Shown: piece by piece, positions 1 through 7,201 of the stretch
Layout: each line of letters begins with the position of its first letter
Numbering within the stretch: the stretch's first letter is position 1
Source of the DNA: DATGIQ01 sp035295665
GTDB lineage: Bacteria; Planctomycetota; Planctomycetia; Gemmatales; Gemmataceae
NCBI GenBank assembly: GCA_035295665.1
Contig: DATGIQ010000481.1
Span: 1 to 19,783 of the forward strand
Reading direction: 5' to 3'
Length of the DNA: 19,783 bases
Notes under the pieces: generated by a model
The model's database searches: none
What the model was told of the DNA's origin: nothing
The model's input: the letters and a program-made list of their open reading frames with translations, nothing else
Position numbers and translations under genes: made by a program

Positions 1-162
1 ATCTCGAGCCGAGCCGGAGAAGTGGGCACCGGAGAACCAGCCGGCCAGCAAACCGCCCAGCACCGCGTCACCCGGCGGTAGACGATCTTCGAGCCGCTCC
101 ACGGTGGGACGATCACCCGGACGGCGTTTCGATGCAGACTCAAGAGAAACGCGATGACGCAT
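1..162 (-). CDS. N-terminus of a planctomycete surface or exported protein (partial)
   Basis: Only the first 54 codons are in the window; the gene continues past the left edge. The protein begins MRHRVSLESASKRRP and carries VERLEDRLPPGD at about residues 21-32, followed by a small hydrophobic glycine/alanine-rich stretch. A basic start followed by (V/L)ExLExRxxPG is the recurrent N-terminal signature of large planctomycete cell-surface and exported proteins, where it is thought to act as a sorting or anchoring tag. The ATG at 160-162 is preceded on the minus strand by GGGGGAGG about 6 nt upstream, which fixes the start. The body and function of the protein cannot be seen. The family call rests on this short motif only. 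Confidence 0.7.
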   Translation of the reverse strand, partial: MRHRVSLESASKRRPGDRPTVERLEDRLPPGDAVLGGLLAGWFSGAHFSGSARD

Positions 163-273
163 GGCTACCTCCCCCGGGCAAGGCAAAACCGGTGGAAGGA
201 GCCGTGCCACCGCGTTGTTTCCTTGTCCCGTGAATACGGAATGGATTCGTCCCGGTGCGTATCTTCGACCGAG

Positions 274-300
274 CCTATAACGGCGACAACCGGTTTGCAA
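274..300 (-). promoter_or_regulatory. weak candidate promoter for the surface-protein gene
   Basis: On the minus strand, TTGCAA (295-300) and TATAGG (274-279) are separated by 15 nt, upstream of the gene starting at 162. The spacing is short and both boxes are imperfect, so this is only a candidate. Confidence 0.22.
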
Positions 301-453
301 GCGTTATCTGAAAAAATGGAGAAACCGGTGGCCGGGTCGCCGGGAGTGAATCCCACGGCATCGATAGACAATACGGATGGTTTGCGAAAACCTTACACGG
401 GCTGGGTGCCTTCTGCGGCGAATTTGCAGCAGGCTCTGCGGTCTGGGCGGGCC

Positions 454-1581
454 TTACGTGTGTGCATTCCAGCGAACGATCTGTTCGCCGACCTGGCGTA
501 CCTGCTCGTCGGTCATCTGCGGATACATGGGCAAGCTAAGGATTTCCCGGCAAACCTGTTCTGTCTGGGGAAGTCCCCTACCGCCCAGGACAACCCGGTC
601 TTGATAGGCGGGCTGCAAGTGGACGGGGAGCGGATAATGGATTGCCGTGCCGATCGCGTTTTCCCGCAGGAACTGTCGAAGGCGTTCCCGATCCCCGGTG
701 CGCACGACATACAGATGGTAAACGTGCTCGACATCATTCCCGGCCTGGGGCAGCCGAAGTGTCGTGCGGGAGAGCAGACGTTCATAAGCCCGCGCCAATT
801 CGCGGCGGCGACCGTTTTCCGACGCCAAATGGGTGAGCTTCACCCGCAACACGGCTGCTTGCACTTCGTCCAGCCGGCTATTCATCCCAGGAAGGGCGCT
901 CACATACCGTTCGCGCCAGCCATATTCTCGCAGCAGCCGCGTCCGTTCGGCCACATCGGCTGCATTGGTCGCCACGGCGCCGCCGTCTCCCAGCGCGCCC
1001 AAGTTCTTGGTGGGATAGAAACTGTAGGCCGCCACATCGCCCCAGGTCCCGACCTTTCGTCCTTGGAGGGTGGCTCCATGCGCCTGGGCACAATCCTCGA
1101 TCACCCGGAGATCGTGACGCCGGGCAATGTCGAGGATCGCTGCCATATCGGCAGGATGACCATAGAGGTGGACCGGGACCACCGCTTTCGGCCGACTGGC
1201 CTGCCGTACCGCATCTTCTAGCTGGTTGGGATCCAGCGTAAACGTCCGGGGATCGATGTCCACCAGCACCGGCGTGGCTCCGGCCAATTCAATCGCGGCC
1301 ACGGTCGCGACTGCTGTATGGGAGACGGTGAAGACCTCGTCTCCCGGGCCAATGCCGCAAGCCCGCAGAGCAAGGTGGAGCGCTTCCGTGCCGCTGCCAA
1401 CACCGACCGCGTGCGCCAACCCCATTGCCTTGGCAAATTCCTGCTCGAAAGCAGTGACTTCCGGCCCGAGAATGTACCAGCCGCCTTCAAGGACCCGGCG
1501 AACCGCGGCGTCGAGCGCTTCTTTGTGGGCCTGGTAATTGGCTTTGGGATCGGCGAATGGCAGCAATGGTCGAGCAGGCAC
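454..1581 (-). CDS. DegT/DnrJ/EryC1/StrS-family PLP-dependent sugar aminotransferase
   Basis: This 375-residue protein has the normal length for the family that transaminates keto-nucleotide sugars using pyridoxal phosphate. Visible landmarks are VGSGTEALHLAL (about 61-72, phosphate-binding region), IEDCAQAHGA (161-170, with D163 expected to pair with the pyridine nitrogen) and SFYPTKNLGALGDGGA (187-202), where K192 is the expected Schiff-base lysine. PVHLYGHPADM is also typical. The start is GTG at 1579-1581, chosen because GGGAGGAG lies about 5 nt upstream on the minus strand. It is the second gene of a two-gene unit, 60 bp after the epimerase, and probably makes an amino sugar for surface polysaccharide. 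The exact sugar and ring position cannot be read from the sequence. Confidence 0.92.
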   Translation of the reverse strand: MPARPLLPFADPKANYQAHKEALDAAVRRVLEGGWYILGPEVTAFEQEFAKAMGLAHAVGVGSGTEALHLALRACGIGPGDEVFTVSHTAVATVAAIELAGATPVLVDIDPRTFTLDPNQLEDAVRQASRPKAVVPVHLYGHPADMAAILDIARRHDLRVIEDCAQAHGATLQGRKVGTWGDVAAYSFYPTKNLGALGDGGAVATNAADVAERTRLLREYGWRERYVSALPGMNSRLDEVQAAVLRVKLTHLASENGRRRELARAYERLLSRTTLRLPQAGNDVEHVYHLYVVRTGDRERLRQFLRENAIGTAIHYPLPVHLQPAYQDRVVLGGRGLPQTEQVCREILSLPMYPQMTDEQVRQVGEQIVRWNAHT

Positions 1582-1641
1582 GGGTCTCCTCCCTCTCCGA
1601 TGGGTGGCGCGGCTCGCATACTGTGCCGCAGCCGTGGCGGC

Positions 1642-2628
1642 TTACAGATAGTGCGGCAAATGTTCGCGATAAAAGTCCAGAGTACGAGTTAATGCTTCCC
1701 GCAAGGGCACTTTTGGCTCCCAGCCTAACGTTGACCGGATCCGGTCGAAATTGGCGTAGTAATCACCGATATCAATTCGCCGGCGATCGGTAGGAAAGGA
1801 GCGGGTAACGTAGCGGCCGCCGCCGTTGATCTGGACGAGCAGGTCGGCCAAGTCCTTCAGGCTGATCACGCAATCGCCGCCCAAGTTGAAGACTTGGCCA
1901 TTGGACGCTTCATTGGCGGCAGCCAGCAGAAAAGCATCGACGGCATCGTCCACGTAGGTGAAATCGCGGAGTTGATGTCCCTCCCACACCTCGAACGGTT
2001 GGCCCTCCACGAGTAAGCGAATCCAGATGCCGACAAAGGTTTGACGGGCATCCTTGACGCGCATGCGCGGGCCAATCGTGTTGGTCAGGCGCAAGGCACA
2101 GGCTCGAACATCATAGACATTGTTGTAGAGGATGTGATATTCCTCTCCCGCAATCTTGTTCACGCCGTTGACATCGACCGGGCCGAGGAGATGGTTCTCG
2201 TCCACCGGCAGATACTTTGGTTTGCCATAAATCTGGCGGGTACTGGCGTATACGACCTTGATGCGCGGATTGTATTTGCGGCAGGCTTCCAGAATCGAAA
2301 GCTGAGCCCGGCAATTGATGTCGAGGTCGGTGTACGGGTTTTGCATGGAATCGGCGTGACTGGTTTGCCCGGCCAGATTGAACAGGAAGTCCTGTCCTTG
2401 CACGAGATAGCGCATGCTGTGTTCGTCGCGGACATCGGAGATGTTGACCTGAAGCTTCTCCTCGAGGCCGGCGATGTTGAACAGATTCCCGCCATATTCG
2501 GGAACCAGGCTATCCGCGACCGTAACCCGAGCCCCCAGTTCGACCAGGCGCCGTGCCAAGGCGGAGCCGATGAACCCTAAACCGCCCGTGATCAGGATAC
2601 GCTGTCGTGAAAAGATTTCTGCATTCAT
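1642..2628 (-). CDS. NAD-dependent nucleotide-sugar epimerase/dehydratase (extended SDR family)
   Basis: This 328-residue extended short-chain dehydrogenase/reductase has the N-terminal Rossmann motif GGLGFIG (residues 15-21), an acidic residue after beta-2 (VADS, 37-40), and NLAGQTSHADS (84-94). Typical downstream segments are RLTNTIGPRM, QLRDFTYVDDAVDAFLLA and VFNLGGD. The usual catalytic YxxxK reads NGVNK (154-158), so the tyrosine position is Asn154 while Lys158 is kept. From memory, the PVDVNG(I/V)NKxAGE form is a recurring variant in one epimerase subfamily. ATG at 2626-2628 is the start, with GGTAGGCGGA shortly upstream. It is the first gene of a unit with the DegT aminotransferase and probably supplies or modifies a nucleotide sugar. 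The substrate is unknown. Confidence 0.88.
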   Translation of the reverse strand: MNAEIFSRQRILITGGLGFIGSALARRLVELGARVTVADSLVPEYGGNLFNIAGLEEKLQVNISDVRDEHSMRYLVQGQDFLFNLAGQTSHADSMQNPYTDLDINCRAQLSILEACRKYNPRIKVVYASTRQIYGKPKYLPVDENHLLGPVDVNGVNKIAGEEYHILYNNVYDVRACALRLTNTIGPRMRVKDARQTFVGIWIRLLVEGQPFEVWEGHQLRDFTYVDDAVDAFLLAAANEASNGQVFNLGGDCVISLKDLADLLVQINGGGRYVTRSFPTDRRRIDIGDYYANFDRIRSTLGWEPKVPLREALTRTLDFYREHLPHYL

Positions 2629-2750
2629 GCGCCGATCCGCCTACCGAAGCCAAGACGTCCTTTTCCAGGCCCCAATACTAATCGAAAACTGGCCGCCGAC
2701 AAATACGACTGTTCGGGATTTCCAGCGAATAGAGAATCCCCGGAAAGGGT

Positions 2751-2780
2751 GGGAAATTGAAAATGAGAGGTTGAAAATTG
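2751..2780. repeat. AT-rich dispersed-type repeat, copy 1
   Basis: GGGAAATTGAAAAT (2751-2764) and TTGAAAATTG (2771-2780) form an AT-rich island in a GC-rich window. The 14-mer recurs exactly in opposite orientation at 18139-18152, and the 10-mer at 18137-18146. This suggests a small dispersed repeat rather than a gene-specific signal. Confidence 0.5.
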
Positions 2781-2783
2781 CCC

Positions 2784-2828
2784 CTCATTCCCGCGTTCCC
2801 AAACTCTGTTTGGGAACGCGGGAATGAG
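2784..2828. repeat. perfect 21-bp inverted repeat with 3-nt loop
   Basis: Arms at 2784-2804 and 2808-2828 are exact reverse complements around the loop TCT. The arm begins CTCATTCCCGCG and its inner part is TTCCCAAAC/GTTTGGGAA. There is no following T-tract. It lies between the start of the minus-strand epimerase gene (2628) and the end of the response-regulator gene (2905). It could terminate the response-regulator transcript, but its perfection and its neighbouring AT-rich repeat look more like a dispersed palindromic element. Both readings are inferences. Confidence 0.75.
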
Positions 2829-2904
2829 AGAACCAGCGAACGACGGGCAAACTGCCCAGAATGGGCCAGCTTGCTCGGACCGCGGTGGGTGCGTCTTCCC
2901 GTTT

Positions 2905-3363
2905 TCAATTCCCGATCAAGTTGCCGAGTATTTGTGCCACTTCGGCCAACTGAAAGGGCTTCTGAAAGACATGCGCAGCTCCTCGTTGCAGCAGTTCATC
3001 ATGACTGTAACTGCCGGCCTGACCAGTCATGAAACAGGAGCGAATCTGGGGATTGAGCTGGCACAGAGCGGACAGGGTTTGCGGACCATCCAGGCCGGGC
3101 ATGCGGACGTCCAGCAGCACGGCATCGATCTCGGAGCGATTCTGCTGATAAATCTGGAGTGCGTCCTGGCCATCGGCCGCCAGCCATACAGCAAAGCCGT
3201 ATTGCCGCAACCCCACGTCCAGGAGGGTACGCACCGCATCATCATCATCCACAACCAGGATGCCGGGCTTACGCGGATTGGCAATCGGCGTTGGATTCGT
3301 TGCGGTAAGGCAGCACGATTCTGGCGAAGACGGGGCGGTAAAGTCGAGATGGGATCGAACCAC
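2905..3363 (-). CDS. single-domain response regulator (REC, CheY-like)
   Basis: This is a stand-alone phosphoacceptor receiver domain of about 152 residues. ILVVDDDDAVR (35-45) holds the acidic Mg pocket, AVLLDVRMPGLDG (81-93) holds the phosphorylatable Asp85, FMTGQ holds Thr113, and VFQKPF holds the conserved Lys135. There is no DNA-binding or enzymatic output domain. I chose GTG at 3361-3363 because GGGGAAGAGG lies about 8 nt upstream. A longer in-frame reading from GTG at 3409-3411 adds 16 residues but has no ribosome site. The gene sits between the two halves of the polysaccharide locus, so it may signal through a partner kinase elsewhere, but no kinase is visible in the window. The domain call is secure; the role is unknown. 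Confidence 0.9.
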   Translation of the reverse strand: MVRSHLDFTAPSSPESCCLTATNPTPIANPRKPGILVVDDDDAVRTLLDVGLRQYGFAVWLAADGQDALQIYQQNRSEIDAVLLDVRMPGLDGPQTLSALCQLNPQIRSCFMTGQAGSYSHDELLQRGAAHVFQKPFQLAEVAQILGNLIGN

Positions 3364-3836
3364 GGTGATAGCCTCTTCCCCAAAGGTGAGCGACGCTTGA
3401 CCGGGCAACACTGCGACGGACCAAGCGATTCAAAGACGACATCGCGACCGGGGAGATCGGCAGGGACCAAATCGGCAGCTGGCTGGTTGCGGGCAACCGC
3501 AGGACGAGCCGATCCGAGGAGAAAGGTTCGCTCTGTTCCTGTGCGGTTGCGTCGCAAATGCGATGCCGCCGAACCGGCAGCGCGCTCCGCTGCCGGTGTG
3601 CCTGCCGCAACGTTCAGGGCAGCAATGGCTTAGGCCAGTTTTCGCACGCTATGAGTGGAGGGAAAGCGAGGTTCGCTGTTCAGTTCGATTAACACCTCTG
3701 AGCGGCCTGCGCTAACCGGTGTCAACAGGGTGCAGGCAGAATCGGACCGTTTCTGGTACACTCGAAACGGATCCCTCGGCGAAGTCCGACTTACCCAGAA
3801 GAACTGGTGTGACTTCCTTACAACGGGTCAAGCACC
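3364..3836. other. divergent intergenic region, no gene recognised
   Basis: About 470 bp separate the leftward response-regulator gene from the rightward galE. Open frames here show no recognisable protein features. One compact hairpin (3573-3597) is present. TACACT in front of galE could be a -10 box, but no convincing -35 accompanies it, and galE lacks an obvious Shine-Dalgarno sequence. Confidence 0.5.
3573..3597. repeat. 10-bp inverted repeat with 5-nt loop
   Basis: ACCGGCAGCG (3573-3582) and CGCTGCCGGT (3588-3597) are exact reverse complements around CGCTC. The hairpin lies in the divergent region upstream of both neighbouring genes, so it is not an obvious terminator for either. It could be an operator, a leader structure or a small dispersed palindrome. 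Confidence 0.55.
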
Positions 3837-4820
3837 ATGCGAATTCTCGTCACCGGCGGGGCAGGCTATATCGGCAGCCATACCGTTCTGCTCTTGCTGT
3901 CTCGGGGTCACGATGTCTATGTCTACGACAATCTGTCGATGGGCCATCGGCAGGCCGTGCCGGCGGATCGGTTGATCGAAGGCGATCTAGGCGACCGCGC
4001 GCGTCTGGATCATGCGATCCTGGAAAACCGCATCGAAGCCGTGATGCATTTCGCCGCGTTCGCCTTTGTCGGCGAGTCCGTGCGTCAGCCGGCAAAATAC
4101 TACCTGAATAATCTCGTCCACACCTTGGGTTTGATGGAAGTCATGCGGCGGCAGGGGGTCTGGCGGTTTGTCTTTTCCAGCACCTGCGCAACCTACGGCG
4201 TGCCCGAGCGCGTGCCCATCACCGAGGATCTGCCCCAGCATCCAATCAATCCCTATGGCAACGCGAAATTGGCCGTGGAATGGGCGCTGGCCGATTATGC
4301 GAGAGCCTACAGCTGGGGTTTCGCCGCCCTGCGCTATTTCAACGCCGCCGGCGCCAGTACCCATGCCGACATTGGTGAGGACCACGATCCAGAGACGCAT
4401 CTGATCCCGCTCGTCTTGCAAGCCGCCCTGGGCCAACGACCGCACATCGAAATCTTCGGCACCGATTACGACACGCCGGACGGCACCTGCATCCGCGATT
4501 ACATTCACGTGGAGGATCTGGCCGAGGCGCATCGGCTCGCGCTGGAGCATCTGGAGCCGGGCAAAGGGCTGCACTACAACGTGGGTATCGGCCACGGTTA
4601 CAGTGTTCGCGAAGTAATCCGGACAGCAGAGGAAGTAACCGGCCGGGCCGTGCCGGTCAGGGAAGGGCCGCGCCGACCCGGCGATCCTCCGATCCTCGTC
4701 GCTTCCGCCCTGAAGATCCAAGAGGAATTGGGCTGGCAGCCACGCTATACAGAACTGCGGCCAATCCTGGAAACCGCTTGGCATTGGCACCGCAAGCACC
4801 CCAAAGGTTACGGTGATTGA
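3837..4820 (+). CDS. galE: UDP-glucose 4-epimerase
   Basis: This 327-residue protein matches the family length of about 330-340. It interconverts UDP-glucose and UDP-galactose (or their N-acetyl forms) using bound NAD in the cytoplasm. The Rossmann motif is TGGAGYIGSH (G7, G10, G13). FSSTCATYG supplies the Ser/Thr (T116), and INPYGNAKLAVEW supplies Tyr140 and Lys144 of the YxxxK dyad. ALRYFNAAGA, DGTCIRDYIHVEDLA and HYNVGIGHGYSV are GalE hallmarks. The start ATG at 3837 gives the Rossmann strand directly at the N-terminus; no clear Shine-Dalgarno precedes it. It lies 161 bp upstream of the WcaJ-like transferase and is functionally linked to it through sugar precursor supply. Confidence 0.95.
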   Translation: MRILVTGGAGYIGSHTVLLLLSRGHDVYVYDNLSMGHRQAVPADRLIEGDLGDRARLDHAILENRIEAVMHFAAFAFVGESVRQPAKYYLNNLVHTLGLMEVMRRQGVWRFVFSSTCATYGVPERVPITEDLPQHPINPYGNAKLAVEWALADYARAYSWGFAALRYFNAAGASTHADIGEDHDPETHLIPLVLQAALGQRPHIEIFGTDYDTPDGTCIRDYIHVEDLAEAHRLALEHLEPGKGLHYNVGIGHGYSVREVIRTAEEVTGRAVPVREGPRRPGDPPILVASALKIQEELGWQPRYTELRPILETAWHWHRKHPKGYGD

Positions 4821-4834
4821 CCACCCGGCCCGGC

Positions 4835-4863
4835 TTGACAGTTTTTAAGCAAGCGTGTTACAA
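4835..4863 (+). promoter_or_regulatory. sigma-70-type promoter for the sugar transferase gene
   Basis: A perfect -35 box TTGACA (4835-4840) is followed after exactly 17 nt by TTACAA (4858-4863), a 4/6 match to the -10 consensus. It lies just after the galE stop codon. Transcription would start near 4870, leaving a leader of about 110 nt before the ATG at 4982. This suggests the transferase can be expressed separately from galE. Confidence 0.55.
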
Positions 4864-4981
4864 GCCTGGGAAGGCATTTCCAGCGAATCCTTTTCGTTTT
4901 GCAGCGGGCAGCACCACCGCTGGAAAGCGGAGAGCGCATCCGTGGATGGCCGCCAAGGACCCCAGGGATGGGGGAGCGCTC

Positions 4982-6376
4982 ATGCTCAAGCGCAGCAGCC
5001 AGCTTCTGTGTGTCTGGTTCGTTCTGTGGGACCTGATCTTGACGGGGACGGCGTGGGTGGGGGCGTACTATGTCCGGTTCGCCTCCGGCTGGATTCCGAT
5101 CCGCAAACCGCCGCCGAGTGCCTCCCTCTGCTGGCGCATCTTGCCGGTCGTTCTCTTGCTCGCGGTCATCAGTTACCAGCTGACCGGCCAGTACACAATC
5201 CACCGCTTGCGACGATTCCGCGAAGAAATGGTCGGCGCCATCAAGGGGACCGTACTCTTGTCGTTGCTCGTGATGGCTTCGACGTTCTACCTTCACGAAA
5301 AATACGAATCGCGGGCCACGATGCTGCTCTTTTCGGTGTTCACGGCTGCCGGAATCCTGACCTCACGCCGCCTAAGCTGGTTTTCCATTCGCTATTTGCG
5401 AAGCTGTGGCTTCAACCAGAGCCTGGCCATCATCGTTGGCACGGGTCGGGTGGCGCGGAAAACCGCCTGGGCGTTGCGGCACGCCAGTTGGATGGGTATC
5501 CGTAACCTCGGCTTCGTCGAAGACCAGCCGAACCGCTGGACGAGCGATCTCGATATCCTGGGCACGACCGCCGATCTGCCGCGGCTCGTTCGCACATACG
5601 GTGTGGAACATGTCTTCATCTCGCTGCCTTTGACCCGCTATCACGAAGCCCGGCACGTCTTCGACACGTTATCGCAGACCGTGGTCGAGGTGCGCTTGGT
5701 TGCCGATGTGCCGAACCTGGCCGGGCTGTCGTTGACGACCAGCAACCTGGATGGGCTGCCGGTCATCGGCCTCCGCGAGAGTCCCCATTTTGGACTGAAC
5801 GTCGTGGTCAAGCGCGCCATGGACGTGGCCATGTCGCTGTCGGCCCTGCTGGTTTTATCCCCGGTGATGGCGCTCATCGCCCTGCTGGTGAAAGCAACCA
5901 GCTCGGGGCCGGTGTTCTATCGGCAAGAGCGGTGCGGTTTGAATGGCCGGCCTTTCCAGATGCTCAAGTTCCGCAGCATGCGCGTCGATGCCGAGGACCA
6001 AACGGGGGCGATCTGGGCCCAAAAAGAGGACCCCCGCCGTACTCCACTTGGCCGCCTGCTGCGCCACACCAGCTTGGATGAATTGCCCCAATTGATCAAT
6101 GTGTTGAAGGGAGACATGAGTCTGGTTGGCCCCCGGCCGGAACGCCCTGTCTTCATTCAGCAATTCAGCAAGACCATTCCGAACTATATGGCCCGCCATT
6201 GCGTCAAAGCCGGCATCACTGGCTGGGCCCAGGTCCACGGCTGGCGCGGCAACACGTCCCTTCGCAAGCGCGTCCAGTACGACCTGTATTACATCACCCA
6301 CTGGACTCCGTGGCTGGATCTTCGCATCCTGTGGATGACGGTCGTTCATGGGCTGTTTCATCGGAATGCATATTAG
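4982..6376 (+). CDS. WcaJ-like undecaprenyl-phosphate sugar phosphotransferase (exopolysaccharide initiation)
   Basis: This 464-residue inner-membrane enzyme is of the polyprenyl-phosphate hexose-1-phosphate transferase type, which primes exopolysaccharide or O-antigen repeats on the lipid carrier. Hydrophobic segments lie near residues 8-28, 50-66, 88-103 and 113-128. A Rossmann-like CoA-binding-type domain follows (IIVGTGRVARKTA, about 150-163), then another membrane segment (about 279-303). The C-terminal catalytic domain has FYRQERCGLNGRPF, LKFRSM, SLDELPQLINVLKGDMSL with D366/E367, LVGPRPE and AGITGWAQVHGWRG. The start at 4982 is chosen because GGGGGAG sits about 5 nt upstream and it gives the usual family length. 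The frame stays open 55 codons further upstream, but that extension overlaps the promoter. The donor sugar (glucose, galactose or an N-acetyl form) is undetermined. Confidence 0.93.
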   Translation: MLKRSSQLLCVWFVLWDLILTGTAWVGAYYVRFASGWIPIRKPPPSASLCWRILPVVLLLAVISYQLTGQYTIHRLRRFREEMVGAIKGTVLLSLLVMASTFYLHEKYESRATMLLFSVFTAAGILTSRRLSWFSIRYLRSCGFNQSLAIIVGTGRVARKTAWALRHASWMGIRNLGFVEDQPNRWTSDLDILGTTADLPRLVRTYGVEHVFISLPLTRYHEARHVFDTLSQTVVEVRLVADVPNLAGLSLTTSNLDGLPVIGLRESPHFGLNVVVKRAMDVAMSLSALLVLSPVMALIALLVKATSSGPVFYRQERCGLNGRPFQMLKFRSMRVDAEDQTGAIWAQKEDPRRTPLGRLLRHTSLDELPQLINVLKGDMSLVGPRPERPVFIQQFSKTIPNYMARHCVKAGITGWAQVHGWRGNTSLRKRVQYDLYYITHWTPWLDLRILWMTVVHGLFHRNAY

Positions 6377-6614
6377 CATGCTGGATTACCTGCCCGGAGC
6401 GCCAGCGACAGATTCCGACGTGGCAACCCTTCGCGGGCGATCCAGGCCTGTATCGGTTAGCCGCGACATTCGCCGGCATCCTTCTCTCGTTCCGTGTTGC
6501 CTCTGAAACGAAAAGCCGTTTCCAGAAACTGCGCTCGTTTTGACCGGGTCGATACGTTTATTTTGGCAGAGGGCTCCGGGCTCTCGATTGGCCCGAGGCG
6601 AGGACCGGACCCTT

Positions 6615-6668
6615 GGAGCACGGGCGGGCCATTTGTGCGACCCGCCCCGAGTGGACCGTTCGTGCTCC
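6615..6668. repeat. nested GC-rich inverted repeat
   Basis: Outer arms GGAGCACG (6615-6622) and CGTGCTCC (6661-6668) enclose inner arms GGCGGG (6623-6628) and CCCGCC (6641-6646). All pairs are exact. The outer and inner left arms abut directly, so a two-tier stem with a 3' bulge of 14 nt could form. There is no T-tract. Its function is unknown; it may be a dispersed palindrome or part of a structured RNA. Confidence 0.5.
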
Positions 6669-7040
6669 GCCCCGTGTTGCCCTTTTCGCTCAAAGAATCG
6701 TCGATTCCCAAGCTGACGCGACAACGGAGAAATGGATTTCGCGCAGTCCTCACGGAGTGTTTGCTCGAGACCCCATGTTGCAGCGAAGACGGCTATCAAT
6801 AGATATGCGGCCGTCGCTCTTATCGACACCTCTCCACTCATGCAACCGTATCGGTGAACCTTAGGGAACAATTCGCTGCCCCGGAGTGGGCCGTCGGGCA
6901 ACTGGTTGACCGAGCGCACTTGCTTCGGAGCTTGACTGGCATGCCCTTGCCTGAGCGGTTACTACAAGCAGACCGGGGAGCTGACTGGTTTTTGAACCGC
7001 AAGAAGCCGATTCCGCCCCCCAGCGAGGTTTCTCATCACC

Positions 7041-7092
7041 GCGGCCTACGGCCGCTGTTTGCGTACTCCGTGATCCGCTGTCCGTAGGCCGC
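7041..7092. repeat. 11-bp inverted repeat in the obg upstream region
   Basis: GCGGCCTACGG (7041-7051) is the exact reverse complement of CCGTAGGCCGC (7082-7092), with a 30-nt loop. The left arm also starts a compact palindrome, GCGGCC-TAC-GGCCGC (7041-7055), so the left arm can fold on itself or with the right arm. The right arm overlaps GTCCGTAG (7080-7087), which is complementary to the repeats just upstream of the obg start. Confidence 0.6.
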
Positions 7093-7179
7093 AGCAACAA
7101 GCAATCCACTTCGCCGCTAGCACTGGGCATCCTCGAGCGCCTATGATGATTATCGGCAACGAGTTGAACCAAAGCCTTG

Positions 7180-7194
7180 CTACGGACTACGGAC
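7180..7194 (+). repeat. overlapping tandem CTACGGAC element next to the obg start
   Basis: CTACGGAC occurs at 7180-7187 and again at 7187-7194, sharing one base. Both are exact reverse complements of GTCCGTAG at 7080-7087. The element ends 7 nt before the ATG at 7202, where a ribosome site would normally be, and no purine-rich Shine-Dalgarno is present. Pairing with 7080-7087 could mask the initiation region of obg. Confidence 0.5.
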
Positions 7195-7201
7195 TTCTGT
7201 G

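Larger units (their letters stand above)
6377..7201. other. 825-bp intergenic region, no convincing gene, many inverted repeats
   Basis: No frame here shows a recognisable domain or a good ribosome site. A 177-codon minus-strand frame (6386-6919) has low-complexity Arg/Ser/Gly-rich content typical of chance frames in GC-rich DNA. The stretch holds a nested inverted repeat (6615-6668), an 11-bp inverted repeat (7041-7092), and an 8-bp tandem element complementary to part of that repeat just before obg (7180-7194). TATGAT at 7142-7147 could be a -10 box for the obg operon, but no -35 accompanies it. An sRNA, a decayed gene or a structured leader are all possible. Confidence 0.5.

Noticed and set aside
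165..371. A 68-codon minus-strand frame upstream of the surface-protein gene.
   Set aside because: No domain or ribosome site is visible, and it occupies the likely promoter region of that gene.
154..1221. A 355-codon open frame on the plus strand opposite the aminotransferase.
   Set aside because: It is antisense to a clear DegT-family gene, has no recognisable domain and no ribosome site. Long antisense frames are expected in GC-rich coding DNA.
2824..3633. A 269-codon plus-strand frame opposite the response regulator.
   Set aside because: The minus strand has all receiver-domain residues; the plus-strand product has no family features.
3987..4799. A 270-codon minus-strand frame opposite galE.
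   Set aside because: It is a shadow of a full-length, motif-complete galE.
6386..6919. A 177-codon minus-strand frame in the long intergenic region.
   Set aside because: Its Arg/Ser/Gly-rich low-complexity content, lack of domain and lack of a ribosome site at the start make it more likely a chance frame. It is kept as part of the unexplained gap.
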